Below, one piece after another: positions 56,176 to 64,000 of a stretch of 64,000 nt of DNA. The stretch spans positions 62,001 through 126,000 of the forward strand of contig NZ_OBEF01000010.1 of NCBI RefSeq assembly GCF_900215375.1. Reading direction: 5' to 3'. Position 1 is the stretch's first letter. Each line of letters begins with the position of its first letter. Made by a program: the position numbers and the translations under genes. The stretch comes from Enterobacter sp. CC120223-11. GTDB taxonomy: Bacteria > Pseudomonadota > Gammaproteobacteria > Enterobacterales > Enterobacteriaceae. Below the pieces are notes generated by a model that saw only the letters and a program-made list of their open reading frames with translations, ran no database searches and was not told the origin of the DNA.

Positions 56176-56396
56176 CCTCACCCCGGCCCTCTCCCCAGAG
56201 GGGCGAGGGAGAAAACCTTGTCCGGTGCTTACTTTATCCCAATGGGGGAGAACACTCGGTCGGAGCCGTCTTTCTCCCTCTCCGGAGGGAGAGGGAATCT
56301 GTCCGGTGCTTTCTTTTTCCCAGTGGGGGAGAACATTTGGTCGGAGCCGTCTTTCTCCCTCTCCCTTTGGGAGAGGGCAGGGGAGAGGGGAATGTG
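56176..56396. repeat. Tandemly duplicated palindromic block inside the ugp operon (ugpB-ugpA)
   Basis: Starts with CCCTCACCCCGGCCCTCTCC and ends with CCCTCTCCCTTTGGGAGAGG plus GCAGGGGAGAGGGG. Between them lies an imperfect 81-base direct repeat beginning GTCCGGTGCTT (56220 and 56301), each copy with GTCGGAGCCGTCTTTCTCCC. It fills most of the 254-base gap and may lower expression of ugpAECQ relative to ugpB. Confidence 0.82.
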
Positions 56397-56419
56397 GCAC
56401 ATCTATTTTGAGTAAACCT

Positions 56420-57307
56420 ATGTCATCATCCCGTCCGGTATTTCGTTCGCGCTGGCTGCCTTATCTGCTGGTGGCCCCGCAGCTCGCCATTACCGTTATT
56501 TTCTTTATCTGGCCTGCGGGCGAAGCGCTGTGGTACTCGCTGCAAAGCGTCGATCCCTTTGGGCTTTCCAGTGAATTTGTCGGCCTCGATAACTTTATTG
56601 CCCTGTTCCACGACAGCTACTACCTCGACGCCTTCTGGACCACCATGAAGTTCAGCGGTCTTGTCACGCTGAGCGGCCTGCTGGTGTCGCTGTTTTTCGC
56701 CGCACTGGTCGATTACGTGGTGCGCGGCAGCCGTATTTATCAGACGCTGATGCTGCTGCCTTACGCCGTGGCGCCTGCCATCGCCGCCGTGCTGTGGATT
56801 TTCCTTTTTAACCCTGGACGCGGCCTGATCACCCACTGGCTGGAGCTGATGGGCTACAGCTGGAACCACGCGCAGAACAGCGGCCAGGCGATGTTCCTGG
56901 TGGTGTTCGCCTCGGTCTGGAAGCAGATCAGCTACAACTTCCTGTTCTTCTTCGCCGCGCTGCAATCCATTCCTCGATCGCTGGTTGAAGCCGCCGCCAT
57001 TGACGGTGCAGGCCCGGTGCGGCGCTTCTTTTCCATCGCCCTGCCGCTGATTGCCCCGGTGAGCTTCTTCCTGCTGGTGGTGAACCTGGTGTACGCCTTC
57101 TTCGACACCTTCCCGGTGATCGACGCGGCGACCGCGGGCGGCCCGGTGCAGGCCACCACCACGCTTATCTACAAAATTTACCGCGAAGGCTTTGCCGGGC
57201 TGGATCTGTCGGCGTCTGCCGCGCAGTCCGTCGTGCTGATGGGGCTGGTGATCGTGCTGACGGTGGTTCAGTTCCGCTATGTGGAAAGTAAGGTGCGCTA
57301 TCAATGA
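56420..57307 (+). CDS. ugpA: Glycerol-3-phosphate ABC permease UgpA
   Basis: 295 residues, as in E. coli. Six membrane segments with the coupling loop [28 protein letters not shown] (EAA motif). ATG 56420 gives the conserved [21 protein letters not shown]. The same frame is open backwards through the repeat block, but that stretch encodes repeat-derived sequence and is not expected to be translated. Its stop overlaps ugpE (ATGA). Confidence 0.96.
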   Translation: MSSSRPVFRSRWLPYLLVAPQLAITVIFFIWPAGEALWYSLQSVDPFGLSSEFVGLDNFIALFHDSYYLDAFWTTMKFSGLVTLSGLLVSLFFAALVDYVVRGSRIYQTLMLLPYAVAPAIAAVLWIFLFNPGRGLITHWLELMGYSWNHAQNSGQAMFLVVFASVWKQISYNFLFFFAALQSIPRSLVEAAAIDGAGPVRRFFSIALPLIAPVSFFLLVVNLVYAFFDTFPVIDAATAGGPVQATTTLIYKIYREGFAGLDLSASAAQSVVLMGLVIVLTVVQFRYVESKVRYQ

Positions 57308-58149
57308 TTGAACATCGTCGCGGGCTGACCTGGTTCAGCCACATTATGTTGATTCTCGGCATTGCGGTGATCCTCTTCCCGCTGTACGTCGCGTTTGTGG
57401 CGGCGACGCTGGATGACAAAGCCGTCTTCGCCACGCCGATGACGCTGCTGCCCGGCTCGCACCTGCTGGAGAATATGAAAACCATCTGGACGCAGGGTGT
57501 GGGAGCCAACAGCGCGCCGTTCTGGCTGATGCTGGTCAACAGCTTTGTCATGGCGCTGACCATTACGGTGGGCAAAATCGCGGTGTCGATGCTCTCGGCC
57601 TTCGCCATCGTCTGGTTCCGCTTCCCTCTGCGTAACCTCTTCTTCTGGATGATTTTTATCACCCTGATGCTGCCGGTTGAAGTGCGTATTTTCCCGACGG
57701 TGGAGGTGATTGCCAACCTTAAGCTGCTCGACAGCTACACCGGGCTGACGCTGCCGCTGATGGCTTCGGCCACCGCCACCTTCCTGTTCCGCCAGTTCTT
57801 TATGACGCTGCCGGATGAGCTGATGGAAGCGGCCCGTATTGACGGCGCTTCGCCGATGCGCTTTTTTCGCGACATCGTGCTGCCGCTGTCAAAAACCAAC
57901 CTCGCGGCGCTGTTCGTGATCACCTTTATCTACGGCTGGAATCAGTACCTGTGGCCGCTGCTTATCGTCACCGACGTCAATCTCGGCACGGCGGTAGCGG
58001 GCATCAAAGGGATGATTGCCACCGGGGAAGGCACCACGGCGTGGAATCAGGTGATGGCGGCGATGCTGCTGACCCTTACCCCGCCCGTTATTATCGTTTT
58101 AGCCATGCAGCGCGCGTTTGTCCGCGGCCTGGTCGACAGTGAGAAATAA
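57304..58149 (+). CDS. ugpE: Glycerol-3-phosphate ABC permease UgpE
   Basis: 281 residues, as in E. coli. Six membrane segments and the coupling loop [26 protein letters not shown]. It pairs with UgpA. The start overlaps ugpA (ATGA), and ugpC starts one base after its stop. Confidence 0.96.
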   Translation: MIEHRRGLTWFSHIMLILGIAVILFPLYVAFVAATLDDKAVFATPMTLLPGSHLLENMKTIWTQGVGANSAPFWLMLVNSFVMALTITVGKIAVSMLSAFAIVWFRFPLRNLFFWMIFITLMLPVEVRIFPTVEVIANLKLLDSYTGLTLPLMASATATFLFRQFFMTLPDELMEAARIDGASPMRFFRDIVLPLSKTNLAALFVITFIYGWNQYLWPLLIVTDVNLGTAVAGIKGMIATGEGTTAWNQVMAAMLLTLTPPVIIVLAMQRAFVRGLVDSEK

Positions 58150-58150
58150 G

Positions 58151-59224
58151 ATGGCAGGACTGAAATTACAGGCAGTAACCAAGAGCTGGGACAGCGGCAA
58201 AACCCAGGTGATCCAGCCGCTGACGCTGGACGTGTCCGACGGTGAGTTTATCGTGATGGTCGGCCCGTCCGGCTGTGGTAAATCGACCTTATTACGGATG
58301 GTGGCGGGGCTGGAGCGCGTCTCCGGCGGTGACATCTGGATCGATCGCCAGCGCGTAACTGAACTTGAGCCAAAAGAGCGTGGCATTGCGATGGTGTTTC
58401 AGAACTACGCTCTCTATCCGCACATGACCGTGGAAGAGAACATGGCTTGGGGCCTGAAAATTCGCGGCATGGGTAAAGGGCATATCGCAGAGAAGGTGAA
58501 AGAAGCGGCGCGTATTCTGGAGCTGGACGGGTTACTCAAACGCCGCCCACGTGAGCTTTCCGGCGGCCAACGCCAGCGCGTGGCGATGGGCCGTGCGATT
58601 GTGCGAGACCCGGCAGTGTTCCTGTTCGACGAGCCGCTCTCCAACCTCGATGCCAAGCTGCGCGTACAGATGCGTCTTGAGCTTCAGCAGCTGCATCATC
58701 GGCTGAACACAACCTCGCTGTACGTGACCCACGATCAGGTGGAGGCGATGACGCTGGCGCAGCGTGTGATGGTGATGAACAAAGGCATCGCTGAGCAAAT
58801 CGGCACGCCGGTAGAGGTTTACGAGAAGCCCGCGACGCGCTTTGTGGCGAGTTTTATCGGCAGTCCGGCGATGAACCTGCTCGACGGCCGCGTGAGCGTC
58901 ACTGGCACCCATTTCGAACTGGACAGCGGCATGGCGCTGCCGCTGAACTGGCTGTATCGCGGATACGCCGGACGCAAAATGACGTTGGGTATCCGCCCGG
59001 AGCATATTGCGCTAAGCTCGCAGGCCGAAGGCGGTATCCCGCTGGTGATGGATACGCTGGAAATTTTAGGTGCAGATAACCTCGCGCATGGCCGCTGGGG
59101 TGAGCAAAAAATGGTGGTGCGGCTGCCGCATCAGCAGCGCCCACAGGCAGGCACCACGCTGTGGCTGCATTTAGCGGAAAATCATCTGCACCTGTTTGAT
59201 GGCGAAACAGGACAACGCGTATGA
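58151..59224 (+). CDS. ugpC: Glycerol-3-phosphate ABC ATPase UgpC
   Basis: 357 residues (E. coli 356). MalK-type ATPase: Walker [10 protein letters not shown] (38-46), signature [14 protein letters not shown], Walker [14 protein letters not shown], and a C-terminal regulatory OB-like domain (about 240-357) with LGIRPEHI. The start is ATG 58151, one base after ugpE. In E. coli UgpC can exchange with MalK. Its stop overlaps ugpQ (ATGA). Confidence 0.97.
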   Translation: MAGLKLQAVTKSWDSGKTQVIQPLTLDVSDGEFIVMVGPSGCGKSTLLRMVAGLERVSGGDIWIDRQRVTELEPKERGIAMVFQNYALYPHMTVEENMAWGLKIRGMGKGHIAEKVKEAARILELDGLLKRRPRELSGGQRQRVAMGRAIVRDPAVFLFDEPLSNLDAKLRVQMRLELQQLHHRLNTTSLYVTHDQVEAMTLAQRVMVMNKGIAEQIGTPVEVYEKPATRFVASFIGSPAMNLLDGRVSVTGTHFELDSGMALPLNWLYRGYAGRKMTLGIRPEHIALSSQAEGGIPLVMDTLEILGADNLAHGRWGEQKMVVRLPHQQRPQAGTTLWLHLAENHLHLFDGETGQRV

Positions 59225-59961
59225 GCAACTGGCCTTACCCCCGCATTGTCGCCCACCGTGGCGGCGGTAAGCGGGCTCCGGAAAATACCCTTGCGGCGAT
59301 CGACGTGGGCGCGCGCTACGGCCACACCATGATTGAGTTTGACGCCAAGCTGTCAAAAGACGGGCAGATTTTCCTGCTGCACGACGACAACCTCGAGCGC
59401 ACCAGCAACGGCTGGGGCGTGGCGGGCGATCTTATGTGGCAAGAGCTTCTGCACGTTGATGCCGGAAGTTGGTTCGCCGGTGAGTTCAAAGGCGAACCAC
59501 TGCCGCTGCTCTCGCAGGTGGCGGGGCGCTGTCGCGAGCACGGCATGATGGCGAATATCGAAATCAAACCGACATCCGGCACCGGCGAGCTTACGGGCAA
59601 AGTCGTGGCGCTCGCGGCCCGTGAGCTGTGGGCGGGCATGACCCCACCATTGCTGTCATCCTTTGAAATCGACGCGCTGGAAGCGGCACAGGCTGCCGTG
59701 CCAGAGCTGCCGCGGGGGCTGCTGCTCGATGAGTGGCGTGATGACTGGCAGGCATTGACCACGCGACTGGGCTGCGTGTCGATTCACCTGAATCATAAGC
59801 TGCTGGATGAGGCGCGGGTGACAATCCTGAAGGCGGCGGGGCTGCATATTCTGGTATATACCGTCAACAGACCCCAGCGTGCGGCAGAGCTGCTGCGCTG
59901 GGGCGTGGACTGCATCTGTACCGATGCGATTGACGTTATCGGGCCTGACTTTAGCTTTTAG
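59221..59961 (+). CDS. ugpQ: Glycerophosphodiester phosphodiesterase UgpQ (cytoplasmic)
   Basis: 246 residues (E. coli 247). GDPD fold with [19 protein letters not shown] (catalytic His and metal Glu), [28 protein letters not shown] and IEIKPTSG. No signal peptide, so it acts on diesters brought in by UgpBAEC, yielding glycerol-3-phosphate and an alcohol. Start overlaps ugpC. Its last codons overlap the end of the convergent yhhA by four bases. Confidence 0.96.
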   Translation: MSNWPYPRIVAHRGGGKRAPENTLAAIDVGARYGHTMIEFDAKLSKDGQIFLLHDDNLERTSNGWGVAGDLMWQELLHVDAGSWFAGEFKGEPLPLLSQVAGRCREHGMMANIEIKPTSGTGELTGKVVALAARELWAGMTPPLLSSFEIDALEAAQAAVPELPRGLLLDEWRDDWQALTTRLGCVSIHLNHKLLDEARVTILKAAGLHILVYTVNRPQRAAELLRWGVDCICTDAIDVIGPDFSF

Positions 59962-60365
59962 CGGGAAAGCGGCTGCGGATTGGACGGCGTGCTTAACAGG
60001 TCGCCGTTCTGAGTCTGCGGCAGCATATGCTCCTGCGAACCGCCGAGCATTTTGTCGCTATTGCCGCCGCTCAGCATGCCGCCGCCGTTGTTCGGCAGAA
60101 CCTGCTGGCCCGGCTGCGCATTCAGCACGCGCTGCTGGCTGTTGTTCATCTGCGTTTGCAGATGCTGTTGCTGCATCTGAGTCTGGGTCTGCAACTGCTG
60201 GTTCAGCATTCCTTTCTGCTGGATTTGCTGCGACTGCATCTGCGTCTGCATCCGCTGCTGGCTGGGGATCACGTACCCCGGCTGGTTGGGGTTGTTGGTG
60301 GTGTTAAACGGCTGTGCTAAAACGGCAAACGGCGTCAGCGCTGCCAGAAAGAGTATCGTTTTCAT
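59958..60365 (-). CDS. yhhA: YhhA: secreted Gln/Met-rich DUF2756 protein
   Basis: 135 residues (E. coli YhhA 146). Signal peptide ([17 protein letters not shown]) and a mature part extremely rich in Gln, Met and Asn, e.g. [17 protein letters not shown] and [19 protein letters not shown]. Probably a disordered or coiled-coil periplasmic protein; function unknown. Its position between ugpQ and ggt is conserved in E. coli. Its stop overlaps that of ugpQ. Confidence 0.9.
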   Translation of the reverse strand: MKTILFLAALTPFAVLAQPFNTTNNPNQPGYVIPSQQRMQTQMQSQQIQQKGMLNQQLQTQTQMQQQHLQTQMNNSQQRVLNAQPGQQVLPNNGGGMLSGGNSDKMLGGSQEHMLPQTQNGDLLSTPSNPQPLSR

Positions 60366-60488
60366 CTTTTCCTCCTGCCCTTTCGGGGCTTCCTTAAGTT
60401 TACCCCCAATTCGCCATTGCGATGATTTTTTAGGAATTCTGAACCAGGCTTAAGCGGGAGCATAAAACCCTTCACCTGGAGAAGAACA

Positions 60489-62261
60489 ATGACAGAAACG
60501 CATTTTTGGCGCAGGGCAGCCCTCGCGGCTCTGCTGGCAGGAAGCACGTTCAGCGTGGCGGCAACTCCGCCGCCCGCTTCGGCGCCATCGGTATCGGCAC
60601 CTGCACCGGCTGTTTCCTACGGCGTTGAGGAAGATGTTTTCCATCCTGTGCGTGCTCAAAAGGGCATGGTGTCATCAGTGGATGCGATGGCGACAAAGGT
60701 CGGCGTCGATATTCTGAAAGAGGGCGGTAACGCGGTGGATGCGGCGGTGGCCGTGGGATACGCGCTGGCGGTGACCCATCCGCAGGCAGGGAACCTGGGT
60801 GGCGGTGGCTTTATGATGCTGCGTACCAAAGACGGCAAAACAACGGCGATCGACTTCCGTGAAATGGCACCTTCACAGGCCACGCGCGACATGTTCCTCG
60901 ACGATCAGGGCAATCCGGACAGTAAAAAATCACTCACCTCCCATCTCGCTTCCGGCACACCAGGCACCGTGGCAGGCTTCTCGCTGGCGCTGAAAGAGTA
61001 CGGCACGATGCCGCTCAACAAAGTGGTGCGTCCGGCGATTAAGCTTGCGAAAGAGGGCTTTACCGTTAACGACGCGCTGGCCGATGACCTGAAAACCTAC
61101 GGCAGCGAGGTCATTCCGAATCACGAAAACAGTAAGGCTATCTTCTGGAAGGACGGTGAGCCGCTGAAAAAGGGCGACAAGCTGGTGCAGGCCAATTTAG
61201 CAAAAAGCCTTGAGTTGATTGCCGAAAACGGTCCGGATGCGTTTTATAAAGGTCCGATTGCCGATCAGATTGCCGAGGAGATGAAGAAGAACGGCGGGCT
61301 GATGACCAAAGAAGATTTAGCGAGTTACAAAGCCGTGGAGCGGGAGCCGATCAGCGGTGATTACCGTGGCTATCAGGTTTATTCCATGCCGCCGCCGTCT
61401 TCCGGTGGGATCCACATCGTGCAAATCCTCAATATTCTGGAAAATTTCGATATGCAGAAGTACGGCTTTGGCAGCGCCGATGCGATGCAAATCATGGCGG
61501 AAGCCGAGAAGCACGCCTATGCCGACCGTTCAGAATACCTCGGTGACCCGGACTTCGTGAAGGTGCCGTGGCAGGCTCTGACCAGTAAAGCCTACGCAAA
61601 ATCCATCGCGCAGGAGATTGACGTCAATAAGGCGAAGCCGTCGAGCCAGATCCGCCCCGGCAAGCTGGCGCCGTATGAAAGCAATCAGACTACGCACTTC
61701 TCGGTGGTGGATAAAGACGGCAACGCGGTGGCGGTGACCTATACGCTCAACACCACTTTCGGCACCGGTATTGTGGCGGGCAACACCGGTATTCTGATGA
61801 ACAATGAAATGGATGACTTCTCGGCGAAACCGGGCGTGCCGAACGTCTACGGGCTGGTGGGCGGCGATGCCAACGCCGTCGGGCCGAAAAAGCGTCCGCT
61901 GTCGTCAATGTCGCCGACCATTGTGGTGAAGGACGGCAAAACCTGGCTGGTGACCGGCAGTCCAGGCGGGAGCCGTATTATCACCACCGTGCTGCAAATG
62001 GTGGTGAATACCATAGATTTTGGGATGAACGTCGCCGAAGCGACCAATGCGCCGCGCTTCCACCATCAGTGGCTGCCGGACGAGCTGCGGGTGGAGAAGG
62101 GCTTCAGTCCGGACACGCTGAAGCTGCTTGAGGAAAAAGGCCAGAAGGTGGCGGTGAAAGAGGCGATGGGCAGCACCCAAAGCATTATGGTCGGCCCGGA
62201 CGGTGCGCTGTATGGCGCATCGGACCCACGCACTGTGGATGACTTAACGGCGGGGTATTGA
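60489..62261 (+). CDS. ggt: Gamma-glutamyltranspeptidase
   Basis: 590 residues, ten more than E. coli Ggt. A periplasmic Ntn-hydrolase that cleaves itself into two subunits and transfers or hydrolyses the gamma-glutamyl group of glutathione. The new N-terminal nucleophile is Thr401 (SNQ/TTHFSVVD), corresponding to E. coli Thr391. Also seen: GGNAVDAAVAVGYALAVTHP, RPLSSMSPT and GSPGGSRI. The extra residues lie in the signal/linker area, which is unusually Ala/Pro/Ser-rich (PPPASAPSVSAPAPAVS). GGAGAAG precedes the ATG. Confidence 0.96.
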   Translation: MTETHFWRRAALAALLAGSTFSVAATPPPASAPSVSAPAPAVSYGVEEDVFHPVRAQKGMVSSVDAMATKVGVDILKEGGNAVDAAVAVGYALAVTHPQAGNLGGGGFMMLRTKDGKTTAIDFREMAPSQATRDMFLDDQGNPDSKKSLTSHLASGTPGTVAGFSLALKEYGTMPLNKVVRPAIKLAKEGFTVNDALADDLKTYGSEVIPNHENSKAIFWKDGEPLKKGDKLVQANLAKSLELIAENGPDAFYKGPIADQIAEEMKKNGGLMTKEDLASYKAVEREPISGDYRGYQVYSMPPPSSGGIHIVQILNILENFDMQKYGFGSADAMQIMAEAEKHAYADRSEYLGDPDFVKVPWQALTSKAYAKSIAQEIDVNKAKPSSQIRPGKLAPYESNQTTHFSVVDKDGNAVAVTYTLNTTFGTGIVAGNTGILMNNEMDDFSAKPGVPNVYGLVGGDANAVGPKKRPLSSMSPTIVVKDGKTWLVTGSPGGSRIITTVLQMVVNTIDFGMNVAEATNAPRFHHQWLPDELRVEKGFSPDTLKLLEEKGQKVAVKEAMGSTQSIMVGPDGALYGASDPRTVDDLTAGY

Positions 62262-62267
62262 TTTTGT

Positions 62268-62344
62268 TGCCGGGTGGCGGCTGCGCCTTACCCGGCCTAC
62301 GTTAGTGCAATTGTAGGCCCGGTAAGCGAAGCGCCACCGGGCAC
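62268..62344. repeat. REP pair (BIME) between ggt and yhhY
   Basis: TTGCCGGGTGGCGGCTGCGC...TTACCCGGCCTACG (62267-62302) and TTGTAGGCCCGGTAAGCG...CACCGGGCA (62311-62343) are two REP palindromes in inverted orientation between convergent genes. Confidence 0.85.
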
Positions 62345-62348
62345 TTTC

Positions 62349-62849
62349 TTAAACCGATTTCATTCGCGCCATATAGTAGGCATCCACGTACTCACCGTTG
62401 CGCAGGGCAAATTTTTTCCCGGTGCCTTCTACTTCGAAACCGAATTTGCGGTACAGCGCGATGCCCAGTGGGTTATCGGTAAATACCGTCAATTCAATGC
62501 GTTCGACGCGCAGCCAGTTATCGCACAGGTTCACCATCTCGCGCATCAGTGCGCTGCCCACGCCCCGGTTCTGGAACTCAGAGGCGATGCTGATCCCAAA
62601 GGTTGCCACGTGGCTGCGGCGCGGATTTTCCATGACGTCCAGCGCCAGATGGCCAACGACACGTTCGTCAATGCACGCAACTAGCTGTTTTCTGCCGGGC
62701 TTGCTCTTCACGCGCTCGTGCCACATGTCCATGGAAGGATGAGGAATTTGTAGCGTGGAGTGATAAACGTCGTGATGAATGTGCATCTGCTGCAAAGCTT
62801 CGGCATCGGCGGCTGCAACGTGGCGTATCACTATCTCACTTGTACTCAT
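62349..62849 (-). CDS. yhhY: YhhY: GNAT-family N-acetyltransferase
   Basis: 166 residues (E. coli 162). GNAT fold with the acetyl-CoA loop EFQNRGVGSALMREMV and the C-terminal ALYRKFGFEVEGTGKKFALRNGEYVD. E. coli YhhY acetylates certain amino acids and antibiotic nucleotide conjugates in vitro. AGGAG lies eight bases before the ATG. Its upstream region faces ryhB, the neighbour it also has in E. coli. Confidence 0.93.
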   Translation of the reverse strand: MSTSEIVIRHVAAADAEALQQMHIHHDVYHSTLQIPHPSMDMWHERVKSKPGRKQLVACIDERVVGHLALDVMENPRRSHVATFGISIASEFQNRGVGSALMREMVNLCDNWLRVERIELTVFTDNPLGIALYRKFGFEVEGTGKKFALRNGEYVDAYYMARMKSV

Positions 62850-62934
62850 TCCTCATCTCCTGTTGTGGGTTGTCCCTTTAAACATCCCTGAATCACAAAA
62901 ATTCGTCAACGGCTGATTTTTGCAAAAAAAGAGG

Positions 62935-62968
62935 TAGACAAGTGCGAATGATAATGATTATTATTGTC
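62935..62968 (+). promoter_or_regulatory. ryhB promoter and Fur box
   Basis: TAGACA (62935-62940) and TATTAT (62959-62964) are the -35 and -10 elements. Over the -10 lies the Fur box GATAATGATTATTATTGTC (62950-62968), very close to the consensus. It predicts strong repression of ryhB when iron is plentiful. Confidence 0.85.
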
Positions 62969-62970
62969 AT

Positions 62971-63069
62971 GCGTTCAGGGAGACCCCTTACGGAGAACCT
63001 GAAAGCACGACATTGCTCACATTGCTTCCAGTATTATTTTATAGCCAGCCGGGTGCTGGCTTTTTTTTT
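62971..63069 (+). ncRNA. ryhB: RyhB, Fur-repressed iron-sparing small RNA
   Basis: About 98 nt, starting GCGTTCAGGGAGACC in the place of E. coli GCGATCAGGAAGACC. The conserved core GACATTGCTCACATTGCTTC (63008-63027), which base-pairs with target mRNAs, is intact. It ends in the terminator AGCCAGC-CGG-GTGCTGGCT followed by nine T residues, the Hfq-binding tail. Known RyhB lowers expression of iron-using proteins when iron is scarce. A few bases between core and terminator (TATTATTTTATAGCC) are longer than in E. coli. The yhhY-ryhB-yhhX order is the same as in E. coli. Confidence 0.95.
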
Positions 63070-63081
63070 GTCCTTCTTATT

Positions 63082-63180
63082 TGACGCTGTAGCTGCGTTG
63101 GCTGCACTCACTTACCCCAGTCACTTACTGAAGTAAGCTCCTGGGGATAAGCTCCCTTGCCGCCTTGCTACAACGCCAAC
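63082..63180. repeat. Long imperfect palindrome between ryhB and yhhX
   Basis: Centred near 63130: inner arms CTTAC...GTAAG (63123-63137), then CCCCAG...CTGGGG, and outer arms GCGTTG (63095-63100) and CAACGC (63171-63176). About 100 bases can fold as one arm. It resembles an intergenic repeat found in many enterobacterial genomes, from memory; no search was made. Confidence 0.6.
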
Positions 63181-63290
63181 TAATTTGGACAAAGGCTAAA
63201 GTGGGTTGGAAAACCAGTCTGAGCAAATCTTTAACCTCAACACAAACTTGCGCTATGGTAGGCAGCAGCAACCTTAACAAGGACTGAGCC

Positions 63291-64000
63291 ATGACCCTAC
63301 ACTGCGCATTTATTGGTTTCGGAAAGAGCACCACCCGCTATCACCTCCCTTACGTTCTCAACCGCAAAAACAGCTGGCACGTGGCGCACATCTACCGCCG
63401 CAGCGCGAAGCCGGAAGAGCAGCATCCGCAGTATCAGCACATTCATTTCACCAGCTCACTCGATGAAGTCCTGAACGATCCGCAGGTCAAACTGGTGGTG
63501 GTTTGTACGCATGCCGACAGCCATTTCGACTATGCGAAACGCGCGCTGGAAGCAGGTAAAAACGTGCTGGTCGAAAAGCCGTTCACGCCGACGCTTGCGG
63601 AAGCGAAAGAGCTGTTCGCGTTGGCGAACGCGAAAGGGCTGACGATCACGCCCTATCAGAACCGCCGCTTTGACTCCTGCTTCCTGACCGCCAAAAAAGT
63701 GATTGAGAGCGGCAAGCTTGGGCAGTTGGTCGAAATTGAAAGCCATTTCGACATGTATCGCCCGATCGCTGAGACGAAGCCAGGGCTGCCGCAGGATGGC
63801 GCATTTTACGGCCTCGGCGTGCATACGATGGATCAGATCATTTCCCTGTTTGGCCGCCCGGACCACGTGGCGTACGACATTCGTAGCCTGCGTAACAAGG
63901 CCAACCCGGACGATACCTTCGAGGCACAGCTTTTCTACGGTGATCTGAAAGCCATCGTCAAAACCAGCCATCTGGTGAAAATCGATTATCCGAAATTTAT
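63291..64000 (+). CDS. yhhX: YhhX: Gfo/Idh/MocA-family oxidoreductase (runs off the window)
   Basis: The first 236 codons of a frame with no stop before the window end (E. coli YhhX is 345 residues). N-terminal Rossmann motif (CAFIGFGKSTTRYHLPYVL), then VLVEKPFTPTLAEAKELF (EKP motif of the family) and the dehydrogenase domain (GAFYGLGVHTMDQIISLFG). Substrate unknown. AAGGA lies seven bases before the ATG. Near ryhB, as in E. coli. Confidence 0.94.
   Translation, partial: MTLHCAFIGFGKSTTRYHLPYVLNRKNSWHVAHIYRRSAKPEEQHPQYQHIHFTSSLDEVLNDPQVKLVVVCTHADSHFDYAKRALEAGKNVLVEKPFTPTLAEAKELFALANAKGLTITPYQNRRFDSCFLTAKKVIESGKLGQLVEIESHFDMYRPIAETKPGLPQDGAFYGLGVHTMDQIISLFGRPDHVAYDIRSLRNKANPDDTFEAQLFYGDLKAIVKTSHLVKIDYPKF

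Noticed and set aside
56225-56419. In-frame N-terminal extension of ugpA
   Set aside because: It would translate the repeat block. ATG 56420 gives exactly the known UgpA N-terminus and length.

Overview
The window is chromosomal DNA of an enterobacterium. Almost every protein resembles its Escherichia coli counterpart closely in length and motifs, and OmpR looks essentially unchanged. The GC-rich coding sequence, an intact aryl-polyene cluster and many CCCTCTCCC/GGGAGAGGG palindromic repeats point to the Enterobacter/Lelliottia/Klebsiella side of Enterobacteriaceae rather than E. coli or Salmonella. This placement is inference: no rRNA or marker search was possible.

Layout. (1) 1-9945: the distal half of an aryl polyene (APE) pigment cluster (end of a probable apeI, then apeJ-apeR), closed by the phosphopantetheinyl transferase acpT. 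It is one tightly packed + strand operon. (2) 9995-11900: yhgN (-) and asd (+). (3) 12149-21536: glycogen operon glgBXCAP. (4) 21652-25449: glycerol-3-phosphate genes glpD (-) and glpE-glpG-glpR (+). (5) 25555-33304: maltose regulator malT (-) and malPQ (+). (6) 33429-35936: nfuA and gntX (-), bioH (+), and a small DUF1471 periplasmic protein. (7) 35994-42064: feoABC, tex/yhgF and greB on the - strand. (8) 42291-44359: ompR-envZ. (9) 44414-47275: a divergent pair, a MocR/GabR-type regulator and a PuuE-like GABA aminotransferase. (10) 47482-54394: livJ, panM (-), livKHMGF. (11) 54849-59961: ugpBAECQ. (12) 59958-64000: yhhA (-), ggt, yhhY (-), the iron-regulated small RNA RyhB, and the start of yhhX, which runs off the window.

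How the genes work together. GlgC/A/B make glycogen and GlgX/GlgP break it down. MalQ/MalP handle maltodextrins and share glucose-1-phosphate with the glycogen genes. GlpD, GlpR and the Ugp importer/phosphodiesterase handle glycerol-3-phosphate; tandem GlpR operators and a four-unit PhoB box are visible. Iron is served by Feo, NfuA and RyhB, with Fur boxes before feoA and ryhB.

The least explained parts are the APE export genes (LolA-like ApeL, MMPL-type ApeM, lipoprotein ApeN), a candidate nine-residue leader peptide before glgB, a long inverted repeat in the malT leader, the repeated GC-rich palindromes at most operon ends, and a gene order around envZ/livJ and yhgN/acpT that differs from E. 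coli K-12. I found no CRISPR array, prophage, insertion sequence, tRNA or rRNA.
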